Assembly (NCBI GenBank): GCA_041687455.1 | Contig: JAWLBY010000014.1 | Location: 45,859-109,858 of the forward strand | Length of the DNA: 64,000 bases | Direction: 5' to 3' | DNA from: JAWLBY01 sp041687455 | Lineage (GTDB): Bacteria; Pseudomonadota; Gammaproteobacteria; Xanthomonadales; Xanthomonadaceae | Shown here: one piece after another, positions 7,077-15,719 of the stretch | How the letters are laid out: each line of letters begins with the position of its first letter | Position numbering within the stretch: the stretch's first letter is position 1 | Notes under the pieces: model-generated | Database searches by the model: none | Told to the model about the DNA's origin: nothing | What the model saw: only the letters and a program-made list of their open reading frames with translations | Translations under genes and position numbers: made by a program

Positions 7077-8296
7077 CAGCCAGCCTCGAACAACTGCAGT
7101 CGACCGGCCGGTGCCACGCTGCGATCGAACAGGCAGCGCCGCCCGCACCACAGCGGCAGCCCGAGCACGCTTTGCGCCGGCCACTGCGGCAACTGGTTTC
7201 CGATCACCAGCCAGGCCTGGCCAGCGCGCAGTGCGTTGCGTTGCCAATAGGCGTCCGGGCCGCAACGGACGACGGTCGTGCCGCCGTCGGGCGCTTCCAG
7301 ATGGAATACGAGCGGCGGCCACGGCAGGCCGTCGAGCGCTTCGTTGGCAACGCCCTGCTGTCGCGCGTTCGCGCTACGGAACGCAGCGATGGTCTGTCCC
7401 AGCCGCGGATCGATCCGGTCGAATGCCGCCAGCATCGCCTGGTACAGCGAATGCTCGAGCAGGATGAAGCTGCAGCCGGTGTCGACGATCGCGTTGCTGG
7501 CATAGGCGGGAATGTCGCGCTCCGCGAGCAGCGGCGCCGGCAACGGCGCTTCATCGCCGATCTGCAGCGCCTGCAGGTTCACGTTGTAGTAGAGGTCGTG
7601 AACGATGCGGATCGCCGGCGCGTCGGGCGCTGCGGCGTCGACGCCGAGCAGCAGCTCGCCGCGATTGAACGGATCGCGTTCGAGCGCCGCCGCGTCGGCG
7701 CCGTCGTCGGCGACGTGCAGCAATGCGCGCCGGATCATCATCTCGAAACGATCGGAGACCAGCCCGGCACGCTCGAGAGCATCGAACGCAGGGCGCAGCG
7801 CGACGGCCGGCTGCTGGCCAGCGAGCTGGCGGAACGCCTGCAGTTCGGCCGGCAGCGCGGCGGTCGGCCACGGCCAGGTCAGCGGCGGTGTAATGCCGCG
7901 GCCGGCGAGCCAGGCGGCGAAATCGCGGGCGTGATCGAGACCGCCATAGGCCAGGCCGAGTATGCCATCGGCGCCTCGGAAATCCTGCTTGCATGCTTCG
8001 ATCAGCGCGAACTGCCCATCGTCGAGCGCGATGCCGTCCGCATTGTCGAAGCGCAGGCAGCTCCGCAGCACCGGCCCGGCCCAGCCGCCGGCACCGTAGA
8101 TCACTTCCTGCGCCATCGTGGTCGGCTGCAGATCACCGTCGCCGGCCGGGTCGTAGGCATGCGGAAGCACTGCCAGTGCGCTGCTGCCAGTGTCGAGCAG
8201 CAGGTGCACAGGTTGTCGCGCACTCCCGAGCAGCACCCGGCAGGTGTACGCGCCTTGGGCATGGGCCAGGGTGGTCGGAACCCGGATCGCTGTCAT
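7076..8296 (-). CDS. pepsin-like (family A1) aspartic protease
   Basis: A 406-aa bilobal aspartic protease. Both catalytic motifs are present: Asp35 in LLLDTGSSALAVL and Asp272 in AIVDTGCSFILL. They are separated by the full-length spacing of pepsins, and the flap tyrosine is at residue 67 in VIYGAGG (pepsin has YGTG). No signal peptide or pro-segment is seen, so the protein should be cytoplasmic and made active. The start was set at the ATG at 8296; upstream codons are not family-like. Pepsin homologues are uncommon in bacteria (the Shewanella shewasins are examples). Being first in an operon with a GNAT, a small peptide and a borosin methylase, it is a good candidate for removing the leader from the methylated precursor. 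Confidence 0.85.
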   Translation of the reverse strand: MTAIRVPTTLAHAQGAYTCRVLLGSARQPVHLLLDTGSSALAVLPHAYDPAGDGDLQPTTMAQEVIYGAGGWAGPVLRSCLRFDNADGIALDDGQFALIEACKQDFRGADGILGLAYGGLDHARDFAAWLAGRGITPPLTWPWPTAALPAELQAFRQLAGQQPAVALRPAFDALERAGLVSDRFEMMIRRALLHVADDGADAAALERDPFNRGELLLGVDAAAPDAPAIRIVHDLYYNVNLQALQIGDEAPLPAPLLAERDIPAYASNAIVDTGCSFILLEHSLYQAMLAAFDRIDPRLGQTIAAFRSANARQQGVANEALDGLPWPPLVFHLEAPDGGTTVVRCGPDAYWQRNALRAGQAWLVIGNQLPQWPAQSVLGLPLWCGRRCLFDRSVAPAGRLQLFEAG

Positions 8297-8468
8297 GCGC
8301 AGTGGTGGTCGGATAGTCGCTTCGAGGCTGCCAGCCGGATGAGCCCACGGCAAGCGCCATCGACCCGAAGCGCATGGCGTCGCCACCGCTGGCAGGCAAA
8401 AGGGATCCGATTCAGCCGCGCACGGCGACCCTTGGTCCCGAACGCCGGCGAAGACGAGGACGAAATCG

Positions 8469-8972
8469 ATGCAGGTTTGCAGGATGCAGACATGGGTGGC
8501 CGCACTGCTGCTCGGCGCCGCGGTCGCGCCGGCGCAGGCAGCCGACTGGAGCGGACATGTCGCCGCCGGTTACGTGACGTCGATCGGCGGCGAGTCGAGC
8601 GCGGTGTATTCGCTCGGGGCGGAGTGGCCGTGGGCCGGACGCCGCTGGTTCGATGGCGAGTTGTCGATCGATGCCACGCTGATGTCGATCGAGGGCCGGC
8701 CGGACACCGGGCGGGACCTGCATCGCGATGTGCAGGCGCTCGCGGTCGGGCTGCGCTGGCGCCGCAACGGCTGGCTGCTCGGCTTCTCGCCGGCGCTGGC
8801 GACCGCCCGCACCGACGCGATCAGCGGCACGCTGCAGTTCCTGACCACGGCCGGCCACGAATGGCGGCGGGTCGGCCTGTACCTGCAGCACCTGTCGAAT
8901 GCCAGCACCAACGGCGACAACATCGGCGAGACGATGCTGCTGGTCGAGTGGCGATTCGGCGGCGCCGACTGA
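8469..8972 (+). CDS. PagL-like acyloxyacyl hydrolase / outer-membrane beta-barrel
   Basis: A 167-aa exported protein with a signal peptide ending at AQA-AD. The mature part consists of alternating-residue beta strands and ends with an aromatic outer-membrane strand (LLVEWRF). The motif YLQHLSNAS near residue 140, followed by NGDNIGETM, fits the H-x-S-N active site (His, Ser and a downstream Glu) of PagL lipid A 3-O-deacylases. PagL removes the 3-O-linked acyl chain from lipid A in the outer membrane. The gene is divergent from the pepsin-like protease with 172 nt between them. The family call is by motif and size and is moderately sure. Confidence 0.7.
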   Translation: MQVCRMQTWVAALLLGAAVAPAQAADWSGHVAAGYVTSIGGESSAVYSLGAEWPWAGRRWFDGELSIDATLMSIEGRPDTGRDLHRDVQALAVGLRWRRNGWLLGFSPALATARTDAISGTLQFLTTAGHEWRRVGLYLQHLSNASTNGDNIGETMLLVEWRFGGAD

Positions 8973-9087
8973 CCGAACCGCTCGCTGGCGATCGCGGCCG
9001 CCGACGGCGCGGTCGGCATCGCCACACGGCCGCCGGGCGCAGCGGCGGATTCCGCGCGCAACCCGCGGCGCGAGCCGGCCATCGCGA

Positions 9088-9993
9088 TCAGCGCAGCAGG
9101 TCGGGCGACAGCCGTTCGATCAGGAAATCGACGAACACGCGGACCTTCGGCGACAGGCTGGTGCCGCGCGGGAATACCGCATTCAGTTCGGCACTCGGCC
9201 CGCGCCAGCCCGGCAGCACGCGCACCAGCTCGCCGTCGGCGAGGCGGCCGCCGAGCGCGACCGGGCTGGTCAGCATCAGCCCGTCGCCGGCCAGCAGCGC
9301 CGGTCGCAACGCATACGGATCGTTGGCGACCAGCACCGGCTGCAGCGGAAACTCGTCGGCCTGTTCGCCCTGCCGCAGCGGCCAGACCCAGCGGCTGCCG
9401 CGGCGATGCTGCGGCATCGCCAGCGCACGGTGTTCGACCAGTTCGTGCGGGCTGCGCGGCTCGCCGAACCGTTCGAGGTAGCGCGGCGCGGCCAGCACCT
9501 GCGAACCGAAGCGGCCGAGCTTGCGCGCGACCAGCGTCGAATCCGGCAGCGGACCGACCCGCAACGCGAGGTCGAGATCGTGTTCGAGCAGATCGAACCG
9601 CTCGTTGCTGATCAGCATCTCGACCCGCACGTCCGGATGACGCTCGCGGAACTCGACCAGCAGGCCGCCGAGGATGTTGAGCCCGAGCGACATCGGCGCG
9701 GTGAAGCGCAGCCAGCCACGCGGGCCACCCTGCAACTGCTGCACCGCGGCTTCGGCCGCCTCGAGGTCGGCGGCCAGCCGGCGGCAGTGGCCGAAGTAGA
9801 CGCCGCCGGCTTCGGTCAGCGCCAGCCGGCGGGTGGTCCGGTGCAGCAGTTGCACGCCGAGCCGCGCCTCGAGCGCCTGCAGCTTGCGGCTGACGGTTGC
9901 CTTCGGCAGCCCGAGCAGCCGGGCCGCGGCAGTGAAGCTGCCCTGCTCGACCACCCGGACGAACAGCAGCGTGTCGTTGAGATCGCGTGCCAT
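9088..9993 (-). CDS. LysR-family transcriptional regulator
   Basis: A 301-aa LysR-type regulator. The N-terminal helix-turn-helix is clear (FVRVVEQGSFTAAARLLGLP, then KATVSRKLQALEARLGVQL). A substrate-binding domain follows with the usual ISNERFDLLEHDLDLALRVG and DPYALRPALLAGDGL segments. The start was chosen at MARDLNDTLLF, the normal LysR beginning; the extra 20 codons upstream are not family-like. It faces a small membrane-protein gene across 130 nt, the typical arrangement for LysR control of a divergent target. The effector cannot be predicted. Confidence 0.9.
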   Translation of the reverse strand: MARDLNDTLLFVRVVEQGSFTAAARLLGLPKATVSRKLQALEARLGVQLLHRTTRRLALTEAGGVYFGHCRRLAADLEAAEAAVQQLQGGPRGWLRFTAPMSLGLNILGGLLVEFRERHPDVRVEMLISNERFDLLEHDLDLALRVGPLPDSTLVARKLGRFGSQVLAAPRYLERFGEPRSPHELVEHRALAMPQHRRGSRWVWPLRQGEQADEFPLQPVLVANDPYALRPALLAGDGLMLTSPVALGGRLADGELVRVLPGWRGPSAELNAVFPRGTSLSPKVRVFVDFLIERLSPDLLR

Positions 9994-10123
9994 CGACGCT
10001 TTCCGTATGGACGGCCGGAGCTGAATTGTTGCACCTGCGGAACGGTATTTCACGCGATTGGCGACTAATCAACGACGATCGCCGGGCCTAGCATGGCCTC
10101 CATCACCCTGCTGGAGATCCGCC

Positions 10124-10375
10124 ATGCAATTCAGTCCGACCGACGTTGCGCGCCTGTTGCCGCCGCTGCTGGCGCTGCTGTTGTTGCTGACCGGGTTGCC
10201 GGTGGCTCTGTGGTTGCAGGCCGGGCCACTGGCCGAGCTGCCCGGCGCCGGCCAACGCGCGCTGACCGTCGCCGCCAGTGTCGGCCTGCTCGCGACCTCG
10301 CTGCTGGCGGCGCCGCTGCAGACCGCGCTGCTCGGCTGGCCACGCATCCCGGGCCGGTTCGACGTGCATCCGTAG
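10124..10375 (+). CDS. small two-helix membrane protein
   Basis: An 83-aa hydrophobic protein that I do not recognise. It has one membrane helix at about residues 12-31 (LLPPLLALLLLLTGLPVALW) and a second at about 48-66 (VAASVGLLATSLLAAPL), with a short polar end. A GGAG ribosome binding site sits 7 nt before the ATG. It is divergently oriented to the LysR gene and is its most likely direct target. No catalytic residues are visible. Confidence 0.6.
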   Translation: MQFSPTDVARLLPPLLALLLLLTGLPVALWLQAGPLAELPGAGQRALTVAASVGLLATSLLAAPLQTALLGWPRIPGRFDVHP

Positions 10376-10402
10376 CGACCGCGCGGCCGCTACGGTGTCC
10401 GC

Positions 10403-12736
10403 TCAGACGCCGGGCTCGAAACCGGAGCGGAACACGCGGCCGGTCTGCGTCTTCCAGTGCCGCAGCAGTGCCCGCAGTGCGTCCGGCGGCTGCCGCGGCG
10501 GACTGCGACCGAGCTGGTCGACGTCGTTCGGGCCGTGGCAGGAGCTGCAGACCCGGATCTCGCCGGGCTGGAACGTGATCCAGTAGCGCTCGCGGACCAG
10601 CGGTGTGCCGTCGCGGTCGTTCAATTGCCAGCTCAGCGCGCGCCTGGCCGGCACCAGCGCCGCGACCGAGCCGTCCTGCGGCGAGATCGGCCGCAGCGAA
10701 GCCTGCGCGCCGGGCTCCAGTGTCGGCAGCGGCGGCGCCGGCTGCAGTGCCTCGGGGACGTCGTGCATCGGCACCGCCAGCGGCCGCCGGCCGGCGCGGA
10801 ATGCGTAGCCGGACAGCAGGTCGGCCTGGAACAGTTGCAACGCCTGCACGTCGAACAGCGCACCGTCGCCGGTGTCGCTGCCGTGCCCGGAGTCGGCGAC
10901 GTGCAGGTTGAACGGCTGCTGGCGATCGTGGATGTCGCGGGTGGTGACATCGCGGACCACCAGCAGTGCCAGCCCGCGCTCGGCGAGGTCGCGGCGGAAC
11001 TGCTCCGGATCGACGCCCTCGTCGGCGAACACCTGCTGCTCCGGCGCGTCGATCGGCGGCGCGGCGGTCGTCGGCGGCACCGCCTGCGGCCGCACTTCGA
11101 CCGCATCGAGCTGCGACATCGCGCCGTCGAACGTGACCTGCCGGTCCTGCTGCACGCCGAACAGCAGCAGACGGCGTTCGATCGTCGGCGTGATCGGCTC
11201 GGCCACTTCGAGATAACCGTCGTCATCGAGGTCGCGCAGCCGGTGCAGCCGGAAGCGGTAGTTCGGGTCGAAGCCGGCCGCCGACGGGTCGCGGTCACGG
11301 GTGTCGTCGTTGCACGGCCGCTGGCCGGCGCACGGGTTTGCGTGGCTCGCGATCAGCGTGCCGTCGGACAACGGCAGCGGATCGCGAAAGCGGTCGCCGT
11401 CGAACCCGGCCGCCTCCGGGTCGTTGCCGCGCGGATCGGTCAGCGGCACGAGCTGCAGCCGGTCCGGCGATTCGCCCGGCGGCGCCTGCAGTGCCAGCAG
11501 CCGACCGGCCGACTGCTTGAGGAAATGCGGCGCGTCGACGAACAGGTAGCGCTGCGGCGTGCGTGGATCTTCCTCCGCCTGCAGCATGTTCTCGACCGTC
11601 TGCTCGCGCGGGCGCGGGTTGCTGTACTGCTCGAGGCCGTTGCCGGACTGCGCCAGATTGCGGTCGAAGAAGTGCACCAGTTCGTGGCGGCCGAGGTGGT
11701 TGATGATCTCCTCGCCACTGCCGTCGGCCTGCAGGTGCCAAAGGAAGAAATGCTTGAAGTTGAACGGCCGGGTCGCGCCGTACAGCGGGTGCAGGTCGTC
11801 GAGCGCCGGATCGCCCGGCAGCGGCTCCGGAAACGATTCGGAAAACGGCAGTTCGACGGCATCGGGCACTTCGCTGGCGACCCGCGTCGCGACTTCGGCG
11901 AAGATGTCGCGCTGCAGGTGATCCCAGCGGCTGACGATGATCCGGCCGAGCGAGTCGACCAGCGGCGAGAAGGTACCGGACGGGTTGTGCGTCATCAGCG
12001 CGATTTCGCCGCTGCCGCGATCGAGCCGCCACAGTCCGGTCACCGTCTCGTTGCGCTCGTACTCGTCCTGCGCCGGATACAGATGCCGGGCAGCGGCACC
12101 GTTGCGCGGCAGGTCGGAGGTGAAGAAGATCACGCCGTCGTCGGCGCCGTAGATCGGCGACACGTTGTTGTAGTCGCCAGGCTGGCCGGCCACGCGCTCG
12201 ATCGTCAACGGATCGCGCAGGCCGAGCCCGCGCACTTCGTGGATCTGCCAGTAGTAGCGCGGGTTGCTCGCGCTGCTCGGTGCCCCGCTGACGATGCTGA
12301 CCAGCGCACGCTGGCCGTCCCAGTGCACGCGCGGCTCGCGCACCGCGATCGCGGCGTCGCCGTGCTGCAGTTCGCCGTCGATGCCGAGGCCCGCCTCGCG
12401 GGTCAGATTGCGCAGGCAGCCGTCCGGTATGCCCTGCGCCGGGTCCGGTGGATACAGCAGCCACAGGTCGCCGCCGCGGCCGGCGGCGCTCATCTGGCCG
12501 AGATGGTTGCCGAAGGTCGTGAAGCGGTTGCCGAGATCGGCGGCAATCGGCAACTGGGTCACGAACAGGATCGGGTTCGGCAACGTGGTTGCGCCGACCG
12601 GCAGTGCCAGCACCGGCTCGGCGAGGTTGCGACAGCGCGCCGCCAGCAGATCATCGGCCGCAGCCGGCAGCGCCAGGCTGCCGGTTGCGAGCGCGACGAT
12701 CAGCCCGGCGCACCGCGCACGGCGGGTCGGAGCCAT
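10403..12736 (-). CDS. secreted HzsA-like c-type cytochrome with FRxGFE tail
   Basis: A 777-aa exported protein. A signal peptide (about residues 1-27, ending LPAAAD) is followed by a long beta-rich region of the type found in the middle domain of hydrazine synthase subunit A and related proteobacterial proteins. It contains NPILFVTQLP near residue 54 and conserved His/Trp-rich segments. One heme c site, VCSSCHGPN, lies near the C-terminus, followed by an LGRSPP segment. The protein ends VFRSGFEPGV, a tail shared with two other proteins in this window. An electron-transfer or redox-enzyme role in the periplasm or at the surface is likely, but the substrate is unknown. Hydrazine synthesis is not implied, because no other anammox genes are present. 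Confidence 0.75.
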   Translation of the reverse strand: MAPTRRARCAGLIVALATGSLALPAAADDLLAARCRNLAEPVLALPVGATTLPNPILFVTQLPIAADLGNRFTTFGNHLGQMSAAGRGGDLWLLYPPDPAQGIPDGCLRNLTREAGLGIDGELQHGDAAIAVREPRVHWDGQRALVSIVSGAPSSASNPRYYWQIHEVRGLGLRDPLTIERVAGQPGDYNNVSPIYGADDGVIFFTSDLPRNGAAARHLYPAQDEYERNETVTGLWRLDRGSGEIALMTHNPSGTFSPLVDSLGRIIVSRWDHLQRDIFAEVATRVASEVPDAVELPFSESFPEPLPGDPALDDLHPLYGATRPFNFKHFFLWHLQADGSGEEIINHLGRHELVHFFDRNLAQSGNGLEQYSNPRPREQTVENMLQAEEDPRTPQRYLFVDAPHFLKQSAGRLLALQAPPGESPDRLQLVPLTDPRGNDPEAAGFDGDRFRDPLPLSDGTLIASHANPCAGQRPCNDDTRDRDPSAAGFDPNYRFRLHRLRDLDDDGYLEVAEPITPTIERRLLLFGVQQDRQVTFDGAMSQLDAVEVRPQAVPPTTAAPPIDAPEQQVFADEGVDPEQFRRDLAERGLALLVVRDVTTRDIHDRQQPFNLHVADSGHGSDTGDGALFDVQALQLFQADLLSGYAFRAGRRPLAVPMHDVPEALQPAPPLPTLEPGAQASLRPISPQDGSVAALVPARRALSWQLNDRDGTPLVRERYWITFQPGEIRVCSSCHGPNDVDQLGRSPPRQPPDALRALLRHWKTQTGRVFRSGFEPGV

Positions 12737-12742
12737 GGACGT

Positions 12743-12770
12743 TCCCCTGCGTGATGGTCACGTCAGGGGA
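12743..12770 (-). promoter_or_regulatory. hairpin covering the ribosome binding site of the HzsA-like gene
   Basis: Just upstream of the cytochrome gene, read on the minus strand, TCCCCTG and CAGGGGA flank the arms CGTGA/TCACG around a 3-nt loop with one unpaired base. The 3' arm contains the AGGGGA ribosome binding site, 6 nt before the ATG. Folding would hide it. This could be a translational control hairpin or an imperfect palindromic operator. No experimental support is available. Confidence 0.4.
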
Positions 12771-12801
12771 TACGGCGGGCACGGCGGCGGCCCGCCACGA
12801 T

Positions 12802-13503
12802 TCAGCGGATCGGGCGGCTCCCGGGTCGGAACAGGCTCCAGGTTTCCAGTGTGTCGGAAACCCGCGCATGGCCGACCACGCGATAGCCGACATGCGCGTA
12901 CAGCGCGAGGTTCGGCTCGGACTCGGTGGTCAGGCCAACCCCGGCCGAGCCCGGGTCGGCATCGGCCAGGGCCTGCACCGCCTCGAGCAGCGCACGACCA
13001 ATGCCGCGGCCCTGCCGGCCACGCCGCACGCCGAGCATGTTCAGGTGATGGTGCGCCGGCAGCGGCGGCTCGGAGGCATTGCAGGCGGCGACGAAGGCCT
13101 GGTAACGCTGCCGCGCGGCCTGCCCCAGTACCCGCCAGGTCGCGATGCGGAACGCCTCGACCCGCTCCGAGACCGGCGCCGGTTCCGGCGGCGTGCACAG
13201 CGCGACACCGAGCAGGCGACCGGCGGTGTCGCGGACGCCGAACACCGGCTGGTCATGGAACAGCCGTGCGGCGACGAACATCGCGAGCAGCATCGGCAGC
13301 CGCTGGGCATGGATGCCGCCGTCGCCGAGCACGTGGCGCATGACCGGGTAATCGTGGAAGGCGTCGGTCAGCAGCTCGACGATCTCGGCGTGATGCTCGC
13401 GGCCGAGCCGTTCCGGTTGCCAGAGCGGGACGACGGGCGGCGCCGGAAGCGCCGTGACGTCGCGCGCAGCGACGCGGGCGGTGGCGATCGGAGGCAGCCG
13501 CAC
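12802..13503 (-). CDS. GNAT-family N-acetyltransferase
   Basis: A 233-aa GNAT protein. The acetyl-CoA motif RRGRQGRGIGRALLEAVQAL lies near residue 170, followed by the TTESEPNLALYAHVGYRVVG C-terminal half typical of GCN5-related acetyltransferases. The N-terminal 30 residues are an extension rich in Pro and Ala. The start is a GTG placed 3 nt after the stop of the upstream homocysteine methyltransferase gene, so the two are probably co-transcribed. The substrate is unknown; linkage to methionine metabolism is only by position. Confidence 0.8.
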   Translation of the reverse strand: MRLPPIATARVAARDVTALPAPPVVPLWQPERLGREHHAEIVELLTDAFHDYPVMRHVLGDGGIHAQRLPMLLAMFVAARLFHDQPVFGVRDTAGRLLGVALCTPPEPAPVSERVEAFRIATWRVLGQAARQRYQAFVAACNASEPPLPAHHHLNMLGVRRGRQGRGIGRALLEAVQALADADPGSAGVGLTTESEPNLALYAHVGYRVVGHARVSDTLETWSLFRPGSRPIR

Positions 13504-13506
13504 CGG

Positions 13507-14463
13507 TCAGGCCGCCCGCATGCCGACCGAGCGGCAGATTGCATCGACATGCCGGTGATCGGTGCCGCAGCACCCGCCGAACACCGCCAGCCACGGCATC
13601 CGTGCCGTCAGCCGCGCGTGGTCGCGGCCGAGCTGCTCCGGATCGCCGACATCGAGCTCGGTGCTGTCGTCCAGCTCGGCGTGGCTGCGCATCGACGCGT
13701 TGGCGCGGACGCCGCGCAGACGCTGCAGCCACGGCGCGCCGTCGGCCAGCGCGCCCTCGAAGTGGCGCGGATGCGCGCAGTTGATCATGTAGTACGCGCA
13801 GTAGCCGTCGGTGGCCTCGTCGGTGCGCTGGATCGCATCGCCGAGGCTGTCGCCGGTCGGCAACCGGCCGTCGGTTTCGACCGTGAACGAAATCACCACC
13901 GGCATCCGGTGCGCGCGCGCAGCGTTGACGATGCCGATCGCCTCGCCGATGGTGTTCAGCGTGAAGGCGGAGACCAGATCGGCGTCGCTGTCGGCGAACA
14001 CGGCGATCTGTGGCGAGTGGTAGTCCTCGGCCACCGCCGGACCCATCTGCAGGTCCGGCCGGTAGCCGTCGCCGCGCGGGCCGATGTTGCCGCTGATCAC
14101 GACCGGCGACTGTGGGTCGTCGAACTCGGCGCGCAGCTCCGACATCAGCGCGATCGCATCGCGGTTAGCCTGTGCCAGCGCGACATAGTCGTAACCGATC
14201 CGGCCGGCCCAGTCGGGATTGGCGCGCCAGGTCGGCGCTTCGAGCACGAAACCGAGCCGGTGCTGGCGGGCGAGGTCGAGATAGCGGCGGTAGTAGCCGC
14301 GCAGGTGCTCGCGACCGGCGCGGTCGCGCAGCAGGTCGAACGCGGCGAAGTGCGGCAGCTCGATGCCGTCGTGGAACACCAGCGTGGTTTCCAGACCGCC
14401 ATCGGTCATGAAGTGGCGGTCGGACATCTGGGGCAGGGAAGATCGGTACAGGCTCATGGGCAT
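13507..14463 (-). CDS. homocysteine S-methyltransferase family protein
   Basis: A 318-aa enzyme of the betaine/homocysteine methyltransferase family (similar to MmuM/YbgG). It begins with FMTDGGLETTLVFHDGIELP and has the first zinc cysteine in YYMINCAHP and the diagnostic zinc pair in FGGCCGTDH. The family transfers a methyl group from S-methylmethionine, SAM or a betaine to homocysteine, giving methionine in the cytoplasm. The specific donor cannot be told from sequence. The start at MPMSLYRS was kept, though the second ATG, two codons on, is equally possible. It is followed immediately by a GNAT gene. Confidence 0.88.
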   Translation of the reverse strand: MPMSLYRSSLPQMSDRHFMTDGGLETTLVFHDGIELPHFAAFDLLRDRAGREHLRGYYRRYLDLARQHRLGFVLEAPTWRANPDWAGRIGYDYVALAQANRDAIALMSELRAEFDDPQSPVVISGNIGPRGDGYRPDLQMGPAVAEDYHSPQIAVFADSDADLVSAFTLNTIGEAIGIVNAARAHRMPVVISFTVETDGRLPTGDSLGDAIQRTDEATDGYCAYYMINCAHPRHFEGALADGAPWLQRLRGVRANASMRSHAELDDSTELDVGDPEQLGRDHARLTARMPWLAVFGGCCGTDHRHVDAICRSVGMRAA

Positions 14464-14695
14464 TCCATTACGAACGGGACCGCCCGCTGACGACTCCGGT
14501 GCGGCGGACCCTGACGAACGACCGCCGGCGCTCCTGCGGGCGGTACCGGCACCGGCGATGCAAGCGACATTCCCGGGCCTGCCGATCGGATACGGCAGCC
14601 GGGCACCGATCCCGCCACCGGCCGCGCGCTCGCGTTACGATGGCGCAGCCGCGGCCGACAGCCGCGGCAAGTGTCCACGACCGGAACCCGTGCCC

Positions 14696-15256
14696 GTGAC
14701 CGACGGCGTCGAACTGCAGGCTCTGTTGCAGGCCTACCGCGAAGGACAGCCGGGCGCGCTGCAGCGGATCCTGCCGCTGGTCTATGCCGACATGCGGCGA
14801 ATCGCCCGCCGCAGCCTGCGGCAATGGGACCAACTGACCCTCGACACCACCGGCCTGGTCCACGAGACCTACCTGAAGATGCACGGCCAGCGTGCGCTGA
14901 GCGCGCAGGACCGGGCGCATTTCCTGGCCATCTGCGCGCGGGCGATGCGGCAGTTCGTGATCGACCACGTGCGCCAGCGGATGGCCGACAAGCGCGGCGC
15001 CGGCGCGGTACTGGTCGGCCTCGAGGACCTGCAGCTCGGCTACCACGACGACGCCGAGGAACTGGTGTTCCTCGACGACGCACTGAACCGGCTGGCAGCG
15101 ATCGACGAAACGCTGGTGCGGGTGTTCGAGTGCCGCTATTTCGCCGGCATGACCGACGACGAAACCGCCGCCGCGCTGCAGCGCCCGCTGCGCAGCGTGC
15201 AGCGCGACTGGATGCGCGCCCGGGCCTGGATACGCGAACTGCTCGAGGCCGGCTGA
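14696..15256 (+). CDS. ECF-like RNA polymerase sigma factor (TIGR02999/SigZ type)
   Basis: A 186-aa sigma-70-family factor of the type annotated TIGR02999. The start was set at a GTG (translated VTDGVELQALLQAYREG), because that matches the family length and N-terminus (LLQA..G......LLPLVYA-[DE]-[ML]-RRIA). Region 2 includes LVHETYLKMHGQR and FLAICARAMRQFVIDHVRQR; region 4 ends in a helix-turn-helix (MTDDETAAALQRPLRSVQRDW). It is followed 463 nt later by a TPR-containing Ser/Thr kinase, a partnership repeated at 36.6 kb. No anti-sigma gene is visible, so the kinase is the likely controlling partner. Confidence 0.85.
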   Translation: MTDGVELQALLQAYREGQPGALQRILPLVYADMRRIARRSLRQWDQLTLDTTGLVHETYLKMHGQRALSAQDRAHFLAICARAMRQFVIDHVRQRMADKRGAGAVLVGLEDLQLGYHDDAEELVFLDDALNRLAAIDETLVRVFECRYFAGMTDDETAAALQRPLRSVQRDWMRARAWIRELLEAG

Positions 15257-15719
15257 CCCGGCCTCACCCCGCGGGCGGGCGGCTTCAGTCGTGATCTTTC
15301 TCGTCTCCGATGGGTGCCGATCGCACCGATGCGGCCGATGCCGTTCGTGTTGCAGCATCGAAAACACGGACGGCCGCGGCGGCGCATCGGTTCGCCCTTC
15401 GATACCTCAGGGCGAACGGCTCCGATGGCGTGCCCTGCCGGAAGCCGGAAAGCGGAAGCCGGAACCCGGAAGCCGGACGCCGGACGCCGGACGCCGGATG
15501 CACCGCGCGTCCTGCGAACACGGCTCATGCTCCGGTGGGAGCGGCTTCAGCCGCGATCCCCCGGTCGGCACCCTTCAGGAACAGTCCGGCCCGAGCGGCC
15601 GGTCCCACGGCGCCGACATCGCAGTTTGTTCCGGCGTTTGAACGATCGACCCGGCGTGCGCAGCCACCGCCGGCCGCGCGCTGCAGTACGCTTGGGCGGT
15701 CCCCGCACCCGGAATCGCC
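15257..15719. repeat. gene-free spacer with short tandem repeats and a REP-like element
   Basis: The 463 nt between the sigma factor and kinase genes hold no convincing gene. At about 15438-15500 there is a simple tandem array of GCCGGAA and then GCCGGAC units. At 15534-15558 there is a REP-like palindrome, GTGGGAGCGGCTTCAGCCGC, of the family seen elsewhere in the window. Translations of the tandem array give repetitive Arg/Pro/Ser peptides that should not be annotated as genes. The kinase promoter presumably lies in the last 60 nt. Confidence 0.65.

Noticed and set aside
6570..7322. Longer form of the GNAT starting at 7322
   Set aside because: The first 82 residues would be antisense-like and overlap the protease gene in another frame; the ATG at 7076 gives a normal GNAT.
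7172..9481. 769-codon open frame antisense to the pepsin-like gene and beyond
   Set aside because: It crosses three better-supported genes and reads as low-complexity Arg/Ala/Gln; an antisense GC artefact.
10403..12736. Hydrazine synthase of anammox metabolism
   Set aside because: Only the HzsA-like domain is present, with one heme site and no HzsB/C or hydrazine dehydrogenase genes.
10457..12754. 765-codon open frame opposite the HzsA-like gene
   Set aside because: The opposite strand has a signal peptide, a heme site and a shared tail; this frame has no recognisable domain.
15438..15500. Short repeat array as CRISPR or a gene
   Set aside because: Units of 7-8 nt in direct tandem without unique spacers; simple-sequence repeat.
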